64,000 nt of DNA from Hoylesella buccalis ATCC 35310 (GCF_025151385.1 NZ_CP102287.1:1984001-2048000), one strand, 5' to 3'; positions 47,147-55,926 are shown, counted from the first letter of the stretch. Numbers and translations are program-made. The notes: generated by a model not told the origin, from the sequence alone.

Positions 47147-48070
47147 TTACTTGCGGGTTTTCTGTAGATAGATACCATCTGGCTCAATCGATATGAGGCG
47201 ACGTTTGTACAAATCGCCAATGGCCTTCTTGTATGTTTTCTTGCTCACTTCGAAGCGAAGTTTTATTTCTTCGGCATCACTCTTGTCACCTAAGTCGCAA
47301 TAGCCGCCATGTTCTTGCAGATATTGCAACAGCGTTTCGGCGAAATCCGCAACCACCTTCTGCCCCACAGGCTGCAACGTAACGTCTATTTTTCCGTCTT
47401 CGCGCACGTTGGCGATGTATCCTTTCATGCGGTCGCCCATGTGAACAGCCTTGAATATCTGGTTATCGTACACCAAACCCGCATGCCGGTTGTTGATGAT
47501 GACCTTGAAGCCCAAGTCGGTTTTCTGCCAAATCAGCAGGTCAACCTCTTCACCCTGCTGGTAAGTTGGTAGGCTGTCAGACAAGAAATGCTCTACCTTG
47601 GCCGATGATACGATGCGGTAACTCTCCTCGTCGAGATAGACGTAAACGATGTAACGCTCGCCTATCTCCATCCTTTTTTTCTGTTCTCGGAACGGACAGA
47701 ACAAGTCCTTCATCAGTCCCCAGTTTAAAAATGCGCCATACTTGTTCACCCACGAGCATTCCAAATAGGCGAACTCGCCAACCCGAGCCAATGGCGTTTG
47801 CGTGGTGGCGACCAACCGTTCGTCTTGATCGAGATAAACGAACACCTCCAGAGGCTCACCTATTCTATAATGATCCGGCACATAACGTTTAGGAAGGAGT
47901 ATCTCACCCTCTTCCCCTCCGTCCAAATAAAGACCGAAATCCATCTCTTTGACAACTGTCAACTGGTTGTAGTCGCCCAACTTAATGATTGTGCGAGCCG
48001 ATTCACTACCCTGTTCTCGCTTCTCTTCTAATATGTCCTTCTGTGGATGATCTGCATGTGTGTTTTCCAT
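47147..48070 (-). CDS. CvfB-like S1 RNA-binding protein
   Basis: 307 residues from ATG 48070 (MENTHADHPQKD). The longer reading would overlap the ABC gene by 47 bp, so the shorter is preferred. It contains three S1-like modules (LTVVKEMDFGLYLDGGEEGEILLP, LECSWVNKYGAFLNWGL, and DRMKGYIANVREDGKIDVTLQP). A C-terminal winged helix follows (HGGYCDLGDKSDAEEIKLRFEVSKKTYKKAIGDLYKRRLI). This is the layout of CvfB/YitL, an RNA-binding regulator. It starts 5 bp after the ABC ATPase stop and is co-transcribed with it. Confidence 0.88.
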   Translation of the reverse strand: MENTHADHPQKDILEEKREQGSESARTIIKLGDYNQLTVVKEMDFGLYLDGGEEGEILLPKRYVPDHYRIGEPLEVFVYLDQDERLVATTQTPLARVGEFAYLECSWVNKYGAFLNWGLMKDLFCPFREQKKRMEIGERYIVYVYLDEESYRIVSSAKVEHFLSDSLPTYQQGEEVDLLIWQKTDLGFKVIINNRHAGLVYDNQIFKAVHMGDRMKGYIANVREDGKIDVTLQPVGQKVVADFAETLLQYLQEHGGYCDLGDKSDAEEIKLRFEVSKKTYKKAIGDLYKRRLISIEPDGIYLQKTRK

Positions 48071-48074
48071 CTTA

Positions 48075-48767
48075 TTATTCGTTGTTTTCCGTAGACTCAA
48101 TGTCCGTTGCTTGCGGTTCAATCAGTCTGCCGTCTTTCATGTGAATGGTTCGGTCGGTCAGGGCAGCCAGTCCCTCATCATGGGTCACGATGACGAATGT
48201 TTGACCGAACTCATCACGCAGATCGAAGAACAGCTGATGCAGTTCAGCTTTGTTTTTAGAATCAAGGCTCCCACTGGGTTCGTCGGCCAAAATCACCGCC
48301 GGATGGTTAACCAGCGCACGCGCCACGGCTACCCGTTGCTTCTCTCCGCCCGACAGTTGGTTGGGCTTATGGTGGGCACGGTCAGTCAATCCCATGAACC
48401 CCAGCAGCTCTTGCGCCCGCTTCTTAGCCTCTCCCTGACCCTTGCCGGCAATGTAAGCCGGAATCAGGACGTTCTCCAAAGCCGTGAACTCTGGTAGCAA
48501 TTGATGGAACTGAAACACAAAGCCGATGTGACGGTTGCGGAAGTCGCTCAACTTATCCGATGACAAGCCATTGAGCAAGATGTCATTCACCTTTACTTGT
48601 CCGTCATCAGGCTGGTCAAGTGTGCCGATGATTTGCAGCAACGTAGTCTTGCCAGCACCGCTGGGTCCCACGATGCTGACCACCTCTCCCCTGTCGATAT
48701 GCAAATCGATGCCTTTCAACACCTGCAGGTTGCCAAAAGACTTTGTAACACCTTGAATATCTATCAT
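48075..48767 (-). CDS. LolD-like ABC transporter ATP-binding protein
   Basis: 230 residues from ATG 48767 ([12 protein letters not shown]). Walker [11 protein letters not shown]-loop [17 protein letters not shown], signature [15 protein letters not shown], Walker [14 protein letters not shown] and H-loop VTHDEGLA. This matches the LolD/MacB ATPase family, which powers lipoprotein release to the outer membrane. The membrane subunit is not adjacent. It is followed at once by the CvfB-like gene. Confidence 0.88.
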   Translation of the reverse strand: MIDIQGVTKSFGNLQVLKGIDLHIDRGEVVSIVGPSGAGKTTLLQIIGTLDQPDDGQVKVNDILLNGLSSDKLSDFRNRHIGFVFQFHQLLPEFTALENVLIPAYIAGKGQGEAKKRAQELLGFMGLTDRAHHKPNQLSGGEKQRVAVARALVNHPAVILADEPSGSLDSKNKAELHQLFFDLRDEFGQTFVIVTHDEGLAALTDRTIHMKDGRLIEPQATDIESTENNE

Positions 48768-48855
48768 AAAAAACAATTCTTTTCTGTTTGCATCACCCCA
48801 TGATGCCTATCTTTTACAAAGTTATATAATAATTTCTGAAAAGCCCCATCGGCCC

Positions 48856-50991
48856 TCACCATTTTCTCTTACCCAGCGCATTTTTAATCCAGCTGCCCAG
48901 CATCTCGTAGGCCGAATGTTCCTCGGTATGTTGCGACTGCGAGAAGGTCATATCTTCGTCCTGAGAGCCATACTGATCAGGAAAAATAATAAGCAGGGTC
49001 TTTCCCGAGAAGTACTGCCTAATCTCCTCGGCAAGATTTTCCAACGCATTTTTATACGACACCGTTCCCTTTCGCGCCGCCACCACAACGAACATGTGGT
49101 CGGCCGCAATGGTAGCAGCCAGCTTGGGCACCTCGTTCCAGTGCGTCATTTCCACAAATTCGGCACGCACCTGATGATGCCTATTCTGCACAAATTGACG
49201 AATCAAAGCCAACGTGTCGTCACGACCATGAAACTGTATTCGGCATTCCAACTGGTCTGCCATACGCGACAAACGTTCCAACCATCGGTAGAAGCCCGGC
49301 TCGAATTGCGCTCTCGACGGAACAGCCACCACGATGCGTCGCAAGGTGTTGAGGGGTTGCATCAACCGCGCCATGACGATTTGGCAGTTCAGTCCATTGA
49401 CCAGACTTTGATGAAACTGCCCCCAGAATTTCTTAGACACCTCCGTGTGCGTGTGCATGCCAATGATGATTTCGCTGGCACGAAACTCTTGAAAAGCGTG
49501 CTTGATGCCATTGGCGATGTTCACCGCAATGCGTACCTGGGTCTGCACAGCCACATCCGACCCGGCGGCGTATCGACTCACTTGTTCGAGCAAGCGTCGG
49601 CCTTTCTCTTGGTTGGCGCGCATGTTCTCATCTTCGTACACCACATTGAGGGCCGTCAGCGGTCTGTTCAGTTTCTTGTTCCGCATCAGGAGGGCCAGAT
49701 TCACCAGATGGTCGGCATATTCGGGATATTTTACGGGAATCAGCATGTGTTCATCGTTCTCATTCGCAGTCTCCACGGGGGCTACGTCTTGGTCGCGAAG
49801 CGTGATTTTCTGCGCCGAATGTTCGGTTACCAACGACGAGATGACACAGGTAAACAGTATCATGAGCACCACTCCATTGAGTAGATCGTCGTCGACAAGG
49901 TAGACACCGGGGGCTGTTTCAATCTTCATTCCCACCATCACCATGGCAATGGCGCCAGCCGCATGGGCAGAGGTGAGGCCGAACATCATCGTTCCGGACG
50001 ACAGCGGCAGCCTGAAACCGATGCAGGAAACATAAGCAGCCAGCAGTTTGCCCAACGTTCCCATCACCGTGATGACAAACAGGATGAGCAAGATGCTGCC
50101 ACCACTGAACAAGCCACGCAGATTGATGAGCATGCCAACACCGATGAGAAAATAAGGAATGAACAGCGCATTGCCGATAAACTCGATGCGGTTCATCAAT
50201 GGAGAAACGGCGGGAATGTAGCGATTCAGTATCAATCCAGCGAAAAATGCGCCGAAGATACCTTCAAAACCAACGGCTGCGCTCAACGCAGCACTCATGA
50301 ACATCATGAGCATGACAAAGACATACTGCATCACAGCATCGCTATAACTCCGTAGAAACCAGCGGGTAAGACGGGGAATGAGCATAATCATTGCGACGCA
50401 ATAGACGGCAAACTTAAGAGCGAAAAACAGCCAGAACGTTAGGTTGGCGTCACTTTGATACGAGGCGACAATGCCGGCCAGCAGGGTAAGCGCCAACAAC
50501 AACGAGAGCATGGTAGACCCAACGCTGAGCATCACACTGGGCTTTCGCTGCAAACCATAGCGACTCACGATGGGATAAGCCACCAGCGTGTTGGAGGCCA
50601 TGATGCACCCTAACAGTAACGAAGACATCACTGAATAGCGAAGGATAGAAACGCTGCTGACATAAACCAACGCAAGTGGAATGGCAAAGGTGAGCAAACC
50701 GAACGTCAACATGCGGTACTTGTTCTTCTTCACACCTTCCACGTCCATCTCGAGCGCGGCCAGAAACATGATGTAGTAGAGCCCCACATTGCCGAAAAGC
50801 TCAAACGAATTGTCACGATCCAGGATGCTCAATCCGTGTTCACCCAGCAGCACGCCTGCCAGTACCATACCGATGATGTGCGGAATGCGCAACTTGCCCA
50901 TGACGATGGGGGCCAGTAGGATGACCAGCAACACGACAAGGAAAATCAATGTCGGATCGGAGATGGGAAAGTAGGCTGACAATTGCGACAT
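48856..50991 (-). CDS. CPA2-type cation:proton antiporter with C-terminal USP-like domain
   Basis: 711 residues. About 12 membrane segments in the first 400 residues with the Na+/H+ exchanger pattern (PHIIGMVLAGVLLGEHGLSIL, GLYYIMFLAALEMDVEGV, GFEGIFGAFFAGLILNRYIP). The C-terminal 280 residues are soluble and resemble tandem universal-stress-protein folds (RRIVVAVPSRAQFEPGF and ASEIIIGMHTHTEV). It exchanges Na+ or K+ for protons at the inner membrane. The start is ATG 50991 rather than the TTG before it. Confidence 0.9.
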   Translation of the reverse strand: MSQLSAYFPISDPTLIFLVVLLVILLAPIVMGKLRIPHIIGMVLAGVLLGEHGLSILDRDNSFELFGNVGLYYIMFLAALEMDVEGVKKNKYRMLTFGLLTFAIPLALVYVSSVSILRYSVMSSLLLGCIMASNTLVAYPIVSRYGLQRKPSVMLSVGSTMLSLLLALTLLAGIVASYQSDANLTFWLFFALKFAVYCVAMIMLIPRLTRWFLRSYSDAVMQYVFVMLMMFMSAALSAAVGFEGIFGAFFAGLILNRYIPAVSPLMNRIEFIGNALFIPYFLIGVGMLINLRGLFSGGSILLILFVITVMGTLGKLLAAYVSCIGFRLPLSSGTMMFGLTSAHAAGAIAMVMVGMKIETAPGVYLVDDDLLNGVVLMILFTCVISSLVTEHSAQKITLRDQDVAPVETANENDEHMLIPVKYPEYADHLVNLALLMRNKKLNRPLTALNVVYEDENMRANQEKGRRLLEQVSRYAAGSDVAVQTQVRIAVNIANGIKHAFQEFRASEIIIGMHTHTEVSKKFWGQFHQSLVNGLNCQIVMARLMQPLNTLRRIVVAVPSRAQFEPGFYRWLERLSRMADQLECRIQFHGRDDTLALIRQFVQNRHHQVRAEFVEMTHWNEVPKLAATIAADHMFVVVAARKGTVSYKNALENLAEEIRQYFSGKTLLIIFPDQYGSQDEDMTFSQSQHTEEHSAYEMLGSWIKNALGKRKW

Positions 50992-51165
50992 CAAAGTGAG
51001 TATTAGGCAACAAAGTTAATCAAAAAAATGGATATCACAGTTGATTCCCGCTGAAATTGAATAAGCAAGAACGGCGAATTATCCACTATATCACTCTGAA
51101 CAGATGGATTCGGAAAAAACAATAAAAATTGTCACTCATTATAGGAAGAAGAAATGAATAATTCG

Positions 51166-51173
51166 TAACTTTG
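51166..51173 (+). promoter_or_regulatory. Candidate -7 element of asd
   Basis: TAACTTTG about 38 bp before the asd start; I find no matching TTTG at the usual distance upstream. Confidence 0.4.
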
Positions 51174-51210
51174 TCGGCAAGAATATTTATAATCAACAGA
51201 TAAGCAAATC

Positions 51211-52224
51211 ATGAAAGTAGCAATTGTTGGCGCAAGTGGCGCAGTGGGTCAGGAGTTTTTACGCATTTTAGAACAGCGGAAGTTCCCGTTGGACGAGCTC
51301 GTACTGTTCGGTTCTGAACGCAGTGCCGGTACAACTTACTCGTTTCGGGGCAAAGACCATGAAGTAAAGCTCTTGCAACATAATGATGACTTTAAAGACA
51401 TAGACATCGCCTTCGTATCTGCCGGCGGTGGCACCTCGAAAGAATTTGCCGACACCATCACCAAGCATGGCACCGTGATGATTGACAATTCCAGCGCATT
51501 CCGCATGGACGAGGACGTACCTTTGGTGGTGCCTGAAGTGAATGCTGAAGACGCTTTGAAACGTCCGCGTAACATCATTGCCAACCCCAATTGCACTACC
51601 ATTATGATGGTGGTGGTACTGAAACCCATCGACGACCTGAGTCACATCAAGCGGGTTCGCATCTCATCCTACCAGAGTGCCAGCGGAGCCGGTGCGGCTG
51701 CCATGGCCGAGTTGCAACAGCAATACAAGGAACTGGTGGAGACAGGCAGCGTGAAGACCGTCAGCAAGTTTCCACATCAGCTGGCATACAACGTGATACC
51801 GCAAATAGACGTGTTCACGGACAACGGATACACCAAGGAAGAGATGAAAATGTTTAACGAAACGCGCAAAATCATGCACTCGGATGTCAAAACCAGCGCG
51901 ACGTGCGTGCGTGTATCATCGTTGCGTTCGCACTCTGAATCGGTATGGCTGGAGACCGAACGCCCACTATCTGTTGAAGAGGTGCGACAGGCTATTGCCG
52001 CTGCACCCGGATGCATGGTGAAGGACGACCCAACCCAAGCATCGTACCCCATGCCCTTAGAATCGGCTGGGCACGATGACATCTATGTGGGCAGGATTCG
52101 CAAAGATTTGGCCGACGACAACGGCATGACGTTATGGTTGACAGGTGACCAAATCAGAAAAGGAGCGGCTCTCAATGCCGTGCAGATTGCCGAATACCTC
52201 ATCAAGGTGGGCAATGTGAAATGA
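51211..52224 (+). CDS. asd: Aspartate-semialdehyde dehydrogenase
   Basis: 337 residues. NADP-binding start [18 protein letters not shown], catalytic Cys C128 in [12 protein letters not shown], and the active-site His in [13 protein letters not shown]. It converts aspartyl phosphate to aspartate semialdehyde for lysine, threonine, methionine and diaminopimelate synthesis, and here also for the carboxynorspermidine pathway encoded at 20680. Monocistronic, followed by strong hairpins. Confidence 0.96.
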   Translation: MKVAIVGASGAVGQEFLRILEQRKFPLDELVLFGSERSAGTTYSFRGKDHEVKLLQHNDDFKDIDIAFVSAGGGTSKEFADTITKHGTVMIDNSSAFRMDEDVPLVVPEVNAEDALKRPRNIIANPNCTTIMMVVVLKPIDDLSHIKRVRISSYQSASGAGAAAMAELQQQYKELVETGSVKTVSKFPHQLAYNVIPQIDVFTDNGYTKEEMKMFNETRKIMHSDVKTSATCVRVSSLRSHSESVWLETERPLSVEEVRQAIAAAPGCMVKDDPTQASYPMPLESAGHDDIYVGRIRKDLADDNGMTLWLTGDQIRKGAALNAVQIAEYLIKVGNVK

Positions 52225-52295
52225 AAAACAAAAGCGAATAATCGCAGACAGACGCACACCCCCTATACACCACATTAGCAGGCGGTTAAAAGAGC

Positions 52296-52344
52296 ATTGC
52301 CTTTGGCAGTCAAACCCAATGAGTTTGACCGCCAAAGGCAATGA
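52296..52344. repeat. REP-like hairpin downstream of asd
   Basis: CATTGCCTTTGGC (52296-52308) and GTCAAAC (52310-52316) pair with GTTTGAC (52324-52330) and GCCAAAGGCAATG (52332-52344). The stem is 21 bp with one mismatch and the loop is 7 nt. No T run follows. It shares words with 2111-2143 and 10721-10785. Confidence 0.75.
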
Positions 52345-52383
52345 CTTTATGCCCTAATCCCATTGACATTGGAAATGAAAGTT

Positions 52384-52408
52384 ATACCCCAAGGGAATAC
52401 TGGGGTAT
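52384..52408 (+). terminator. Hairpin after asd, possible terminator
   Basis: ATACCCCA (52384-52391) pairs perfectly with TGGGGTAT (52401-52408); the T tract is weak. Confidence 0.4.
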
Positions 52409-52462
52409 CTTAGCCTTGTCATTTTCTCAAAACAAGTGAGCAAACTATCGAAGAGTTCAATG

Positions 52463-52484
52463 AAAAAGCTAATCACTCCCCTCC
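52463..52484. repeat. 22-bp target duplication of the MITE, left
   Basis: Starts AAAAAGCTAATCACTCCCCT; identical to 52686-52707. Confidence 0.9.
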
Positions 52485-52685
52485 CCTGACTTCGTCATTG
52501 CGTCACCCAAGAAACATAAATCATCCAATACTTCTCGGCAAGATTGCAAAAAATCAGGTTATTTCTCGTATAGGGGGGCGAGCTTGCTATTTTACCCGCC
52601 TTTTTGCGCGTCACCCTAAGCAACAAAGATGGTTGTTGATTATCAAGTACTTATAGATATGTCTTGAAAAAGTGACGAAGTCAGG
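52485..52685. mobile_element. MITE derived from an IS1634-type element
   Basis: 201 bp without coding capacity. The ends are CCTGACTTCGTCA and TGACGAAGTCAGG, the same 13 bp as the IS at 316-1987. Similarity extends inward on the left (CATTGCGTCACCCAA against CATCGTGTCACCCAA) and on the right (TTATCAA...AGTGACGAAGTCAGG in both). It is flanked by a perfect 22-bp duplication. It is best explained as an internally deleted relative moved in trans by the IS transposase. Confidence 0.88.
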
Positions 52686-52735
52686 AAAAAGCTAATCACT
52701 CCCCTCCCTTTCGGGGAGGGGTTGGGGGAGAGGCT
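52686..52735 (-). repeat. Dispersed GC-rich hairpin, also the ridA terminator
   Basis: On the minus strand it follows the ridA stop directly: CCTCTCCCCCAACCCCTCCC, then CGAAA and GGGAGGGG, and 10 nt later TTTTT. The same module forms the ends of the repeat element before recA (21901-22410). The MITE is inserted in its distal part; bases 52686-52707 are the right copy of the 22-bp duplication. Confidence 0.75.
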
Positions 52736-52736
52736 T

Positions 52737-53114
52737 TTACCCTTTCACCGCAACACACTCCACCTCTACCAATGCCTCTTTGGGCAGCGTGCGAACGGCA
52801 ACAGCCGAGCGGGCAGGATAAGGTTCTGCAAAGAACTGTGCATACACTTCGTTCATGGCACCGAAGTTAGCCATGTCGGATAGATACACCGTGGTCTTGA
52901 TGACTTTGGACAAATCCAGGCCAGCAGCCTTCAATACCGCTTGTGCATTAAGTATGGATTGCCGGGTTTGCCCCTTGATGCCGCCCTCAGGGAATTTTCC
53001 CGTAGAAGGGTCAATTGGTAATTGACCAGATGCAAAAACAAAGCCATTGGCCTCGATGGCCTGGCTATACGGTCCAACAGCAGCAGGAGCCTTTTCTGAA
53101 TGTACTGATTTCAT
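52737..53114 (-). CDS. ridA: RidA-family enamine/imine deaminase
   Basis: 125 residues: EKAPAAVGPYSQAIEANGFVF, SGQLPIDPSTGKFPEG, then the catalytic Arg in YPARSAVAV and Glu in VEVECVAV. These are the canonical RidA features; it hydrolyses reactive enamines made by PLP enzymes such as threonine dehydratase. The ICE inserted about 25 bp upstream of its start at the -7 promoter element (TAACTTTG), so its upstream -33 region is now ICE DNA. Confidence 0.94.
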   Translation of the reverse strand: MKSVHSEKAPAAVGPYSQAIEANGFVFASGQLPIDPSTGKFPEGGIKGQTRQSILNAQAVLKAAGLDLSKVIKTTVYLSDMANFGAMNEVYAQFFAEPYPARSAVAVRTLPKEALVEVECVAVKG

Positions 53115-53139
53115 GATTGATAGTTTTAAGTATTACTAC

Positions 53140-53149
53140 GCAAAGTTAC
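53140..53149 (-). other. Candidate attL core of the CTnDOT-type ICE
   Basis: On the minus strand GTAACTTTGC, an exact match to the GTAnnTTTGC consensus of CTnDOT attachment sites. It overlaps the -7 element (TAACTTTG) of ridA and lies about 320 bp from the integrase start. The other end is outside the window. Confidence 0.6.
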
Positions 53150-53468
53150 TACAAAAAAGTGAAATGCGGAAAGATATAGTGATAGAATTGAGTTACAAGG
53201 GTTTTGGTTGAAGTGGCGATAATCCGTGAAGCCATTACAATCCCTGCCGAAGCCAAATCCTGACGCCGCTACGTTACTTGTTCGTAACCATGCCCGAAAA
53301 TGCGACAAACGGGTACGAATAGCGAAACAAGGCTCTAAGGAATAGTGAGTTATCCATAACTCATGCGAAAAATCAGGTTACGGAAAAAGATTGCGCCGTT
53401 CCTCCCCGTTTTGCGTACCAACACCGGACTCTTCACCAACTAATTTTGAAACCCAAAAATTAAGGACA
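53150..53468. other. Non-coding ICE left arm upstream of the integrase
   Basis: About 320 bp, presumably holding the integrase arm-binding sites. It contains GTTAC...GTAAC and a perfect GAGTTATCCATAACTC palindrome, and a TAATTTTG (53441-53448) that could be the int -7 element. Confidence 0.5.
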
Positions 53469-54704
53469 ATGAAGAGTACATTTTCAGTAATCTACTACCT
53501 CAAGCGTCAGGTAGTGAAAAAGGACGGGACAGTTCCCGTCATGGGACGCATCACGGTGGACGGCAGCCAGACACAGTTCAGCTGCAAACTGACTGTCGAT
53601 CCGAAACTGTGGGACACCAAAGGTGGACGTGTCACGGGCAGAAGCACGGCGGCACTCGAAACGAACCGTATGCTTGACAAGATGCGGGTACGCATCAACA
53701 GGCATTATCAGGAAATCATGGAGCGTGACAACTTCGTCACGGCGGAGAAGGTGAAGAACGCCTTTCTCGGACTGGAACACCGCTACCACACGCTGATGCA
53801 GGTGTTCCGCCAGCACAACGAGGACTACGAGAAGCAGGTGGAGGCAGGCATGAAAGCCAAAGGCACGCTGCTGAAGTACCGCACCGTTTACAAGCACATG
53901 CAAGAGTTCCTCGACATCCGCTACCATGTGAAGGACATCGCCCTAAAAGAGCTTACCCCGGCTTTCATCTCCGACTTCGAGATGTTCCTGCGCACGGACA
54001 AGCACTGCTGCACCAATACCGTGTGGCTGTACGTCTGCCCGTTACGGACGATGGTATTCATCGCCATCAACAACGAGTGGCTGACGCGCGACCCGTTCCG
54101 CGAGTATGAAATCAAGAAGGAGGAAACAACACGCAGTTTCCTGACCAAAGATGAGATCCGCCTGCTGATGGAGGGGAAACTGAAAAACGCCAAACAGGAA
54201 TTGTACCGCGACCTCTACCTGTTCTGCGCCTTCACGGGGCTGTCGTTCGCGGATATGCGCAACCTTACGGAAGAGAATATCCGCACCTACTTCGACGAAC
54301 ACGAGTGGATAAACATCAACCGCCAGAAAACGGGCGTGGTGTCCAACATCCGCCTGCTCGACATCGCCAACCGCATAATCGGCAAATACCGGGGACTGTG
54401 CGGGGACGGCAGGATATTTCCCGTTCCGCATTATAACACGTGCCTTGCCGGTATCCGTGCCGTCGCCAAGCGTTGCGGCATCACCAAGCATATCACGTGG
54501 CATCAGAGCCGCCACACGGCAGCCACGACGATATTCCTCTCCAACGGTGTTCCCATCGAAACGGTCAGCTCCATGCTCGGACACAAGAGCATAAAGACGA
54601 CGCAGATTTACGCAAAGATAACCAAAGAGAAGCTCAATCAGGACATGGAGAACCTTGCCGCAAGATTGAACGGCGTCGAGGAATTTGCAGGTTGCACCAT
54701 CTAA
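53469..54704 (+). CDS. IntDOT-like tyrosine integrase
   Basis: 411 residues from ATG 53469, exactly the length of IntDOT. N-terminal arm-binding and core-binding domains precede the catalytic domain. Catalytic positions: S259 (TGLSFADM) where most tyrosine recombinases have the first Arg, R285 and K287 (NRQKTG), H345 and R348 (HQSRHTAA), H372 (LGHKS) and nucleophile Y381 (QIYAKI). These positions coincide with those of IntDOT. It integrates and excises the ICE with host factor and Xis/Exc proteins. The two following genes share its strand. Confidence 0.95.
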   Translation: MKSTFSVIYYLKRQVVKKDGTVPVMGRITVDGSQTQFSCKLTVDPKLWDTKGGRVTGRSTAALETNRMLDKMRVRINRHYQEIMERDNFVTAEKVKNAFLGLEHRYHTLMQVFRQHNEDYEKQVEAGMKAKGTLLKYRTVYKHMQEFLDIRYHVKDIALKELTPAFISDFEMFLRTDKHCCTNTVWLYVCPLRTMVFIAINNEWLTRDPFREYEIKKEETTRSFLTKDEIRLLMEGKLKNAKQELYRDLYLFCAFTGLSFADMRNLTEENIRTYFDEHEWININRQKTGVVSNIRLLDIANRIIGKYRGLCGDGRIFPVPHYNTCLAGIRAVAKRCGITKHITWHQSRHTAATTIFLSNGVPIETVSSMLGHKSIKTTQIYAKITKEKLNQDMENLAARLNGVEEFAGCTI

Positions 54705-54715
54705 AAAGAAAAGCC

Positions 54716-55078
54716 ATGAAACGTGACACAATCATCATCGAGGACAAGGCAGTCAGCGTAACCGGTAACGACGTGTGGATGACCGCCACCGAAATAGCCG
54801 GATTGTTCCATACGACCGTCCCGGCAGTGAACGCCGCCATCAGAGCCGTCCGCAAGTCGGACGTGCTGAACGACTACGAGGTGTGCCGCTACATGCAGCT
54901 TGAAAACGGGCTGCACGCGGACGTGTACGCCCTTGAAATCATCATCCCGGTCGCTTTCAGGGTGAATACCTACAACACCCACCTGTTCCGCACATGGCTG
55001 GTGGGAAAGGCACTCTCACAAGAGAAACGGCAGACATACGTGATGTTCATACAGAACGGAAAAGCCGGGTATTGCTGA
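54716..55078 (+). CDS. Small ICE protein with RhuM/antirepressor-like HTH
   Basis: 120 residues from ATG 54716 (MKRDTIIIEDKAVSVTG). The sequence WMTATEIAGLFHTTVPAVNAAIRAVRKSDVL looks like a DNA-binding helix-turn-helix; LHADVYALEIIIPVAFRVNTYNTHLFRTWLVGKAL resembles the core of RhuM/virulence-type proteins. It lies 11 bp after the integrase and ends before a strong terminator. It may regulate or accompany integration. The longer reading frame into the integrase gene is rejected. Confidence 0.75.
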   Translation: MKRDTIIIEDKAVSVTGNDVWMTATEIAGLFHTTVPAVNAAIRAVRKSDVLNDYEVCRYMQLENGLHADVYALEIIIPVAFRVNTYNTHLFRTWLVGKALSQEKRQTYVMFIQNGKAGYC

Positions 55079-55099
55079 TTGCACATACCCCATAAGACA

Positions 55100-55143
55100 A
55101 GTAAACGGGTAGCACCACAAAAGGTGTCACCCGTTTACTTTTT
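55100..55143 (+). terminator. Strong terminator between convergent ICE genes
   Basis: AGTAAACGGGT (55100-55110) pairs with ACCCGTTTACT (55129-55139), with an inner CACC/GGTG pairing, then TTTT. Confidence 0.85.
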
Positions 55144-55155
55144 CATGAAACCGCC

Positions 55156-55462
55156 TCACTCCAGCGGCTTGCGGTAGTTCGCTTCCAGTACCCCGCGCAG
55201 CCCCGTTTCCGGGTAAAGCACCTTCCCTCCCAAAAGTATGAAGGGCACACACGCGGTTGTTGCGGTATTCCTGCAAGGTGCGCCGGCTCACACGGAGCAG
55301 TTCCGACACCTCGCCGTCCGTCAGGTAACGTTCCCCGTCCAGCGGAGGACGGTAGCTTTCCAGAAATGCGGACAGCCATTTCGAGCCTTTGCGCATATCC
55401 TGCACCACAGAGGCTATCGGCTCGTCTTCCATCGTAAAAACATCGTTGTTCTCGTTCATCAT
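55156..55462 (-). pseudogene. ICE helix-turn-helix protein, frameshifted
   Basis: From ATG 55462 (MMNENNDVFTMEDEP) the frame reads into an excisionase-type HTH (RYLTDGEVSELLRVSRRTLQEYRNNRV). After GTGTGTG the expected continuation FILLGGKVLYPETGLRG, ending at TGA 55158-55156, lies in another frame. A one-base gain in the GT run explains this. The wing of the DNA-binding domain is lost, so the protein is probably inactive unless the error is in the assembly. It forms a pair with the next gene on the minus strand. Confidence 0.65.
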
Positions 55463-55493
55463 AACTTCGGATTCAGTGGGTGAATAAATCAAA

Positions 55494-55793
55494 TCATCTG
55501 CCGTGCGGATAGAGCGTGCCGACAAGCGGTATCAGCCGCTTCACCTCCTCTGGCTTGTAATAGAACCTGCGGTTTATCTGCGAGTAGCCGATAAGCCGCC
55601 TGTCACGCAGCGTCTGCAACGTGCGCGGGCTTATTCTCAACTGCCCGCAGACCTCCTCGCCCGTGAGCCATCTTTCCATGCGCCCCGTGTCGCTTTTGCG
55701 CCTCAGGGCGGCGACCTTCTCCGAGAGTGCGCCGAATGCCGCCACCATCATCTCGAAAGTCTTTTTCTCGATAGATACTATTTCCATATTCAT
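55494..55793 (-). CDS. ICE helix-turn-helix (excisionase-type) protein
   Basis: About 99 residues from ATG 55793 (MNMEIVSIEKKTFEMM); a start at 55787 is also possible. The N-terminal helix is followed by a MerR-like HTH: RWLTGEEVCGQLRISPRTLQTLRDRRLIGYSQINRRFYYKPEEVKRLI. Such small HTH pairs precede the excision genes in CTnDOT-type elements. It is transcribed away from the xis2c-like gene, and the roughly 200-bp divergent region between them contains a palindrome. Confidence 0.85.
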   Translation of the reverse strand: MNMEIVSIEKKTFEMMVAAFGALSEKVAALRRKSDTGRMERWLTGEEVCGQLRISPRTLQTLRDRRLIGYSQINRRFYYKPEEVKRLIPLVGTLYPHGR

Positions 55794-55911
55794 GTCATTT
55801 AGAGTTTGCCGCAAAGGTAACGAAACGGCATACAAGACGTATCGTTTTCCGCTGAAAGGCTGCCTGTTGCGCCGTTTGACCGGGTTACGGAGCCATCTTC
55901 CGCAAAAATCT

Positions 55912-55926
55912 TACGTGAGTCACGTA
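55912..55926. promoter_or_regulatory. Palindromic operator candidate before the excision operon
   Basis: TACGTGA G TCACGTA, a perfect 7-bp inverted repeat around one base, about 70 bp upstream of the xis2c-like start. In CTnDOT the excision operon is activated by RteC at an inverted repeat upstream of its promoter; this could be that site. Confidence 0.45.

Noticed and set aside
48916..49884. 322-codon plus-strand frame inside the CPA2 antiporter
   Set aside because: Antisense shadow; the minus-strand gene has consistent membrane and USP-like features.
53391..53468. Longer integrase starting at 53391
   Set aside because: The added residues are not integrase-like; the ATG at 53469 gives the exact IntDOT length and numbering.
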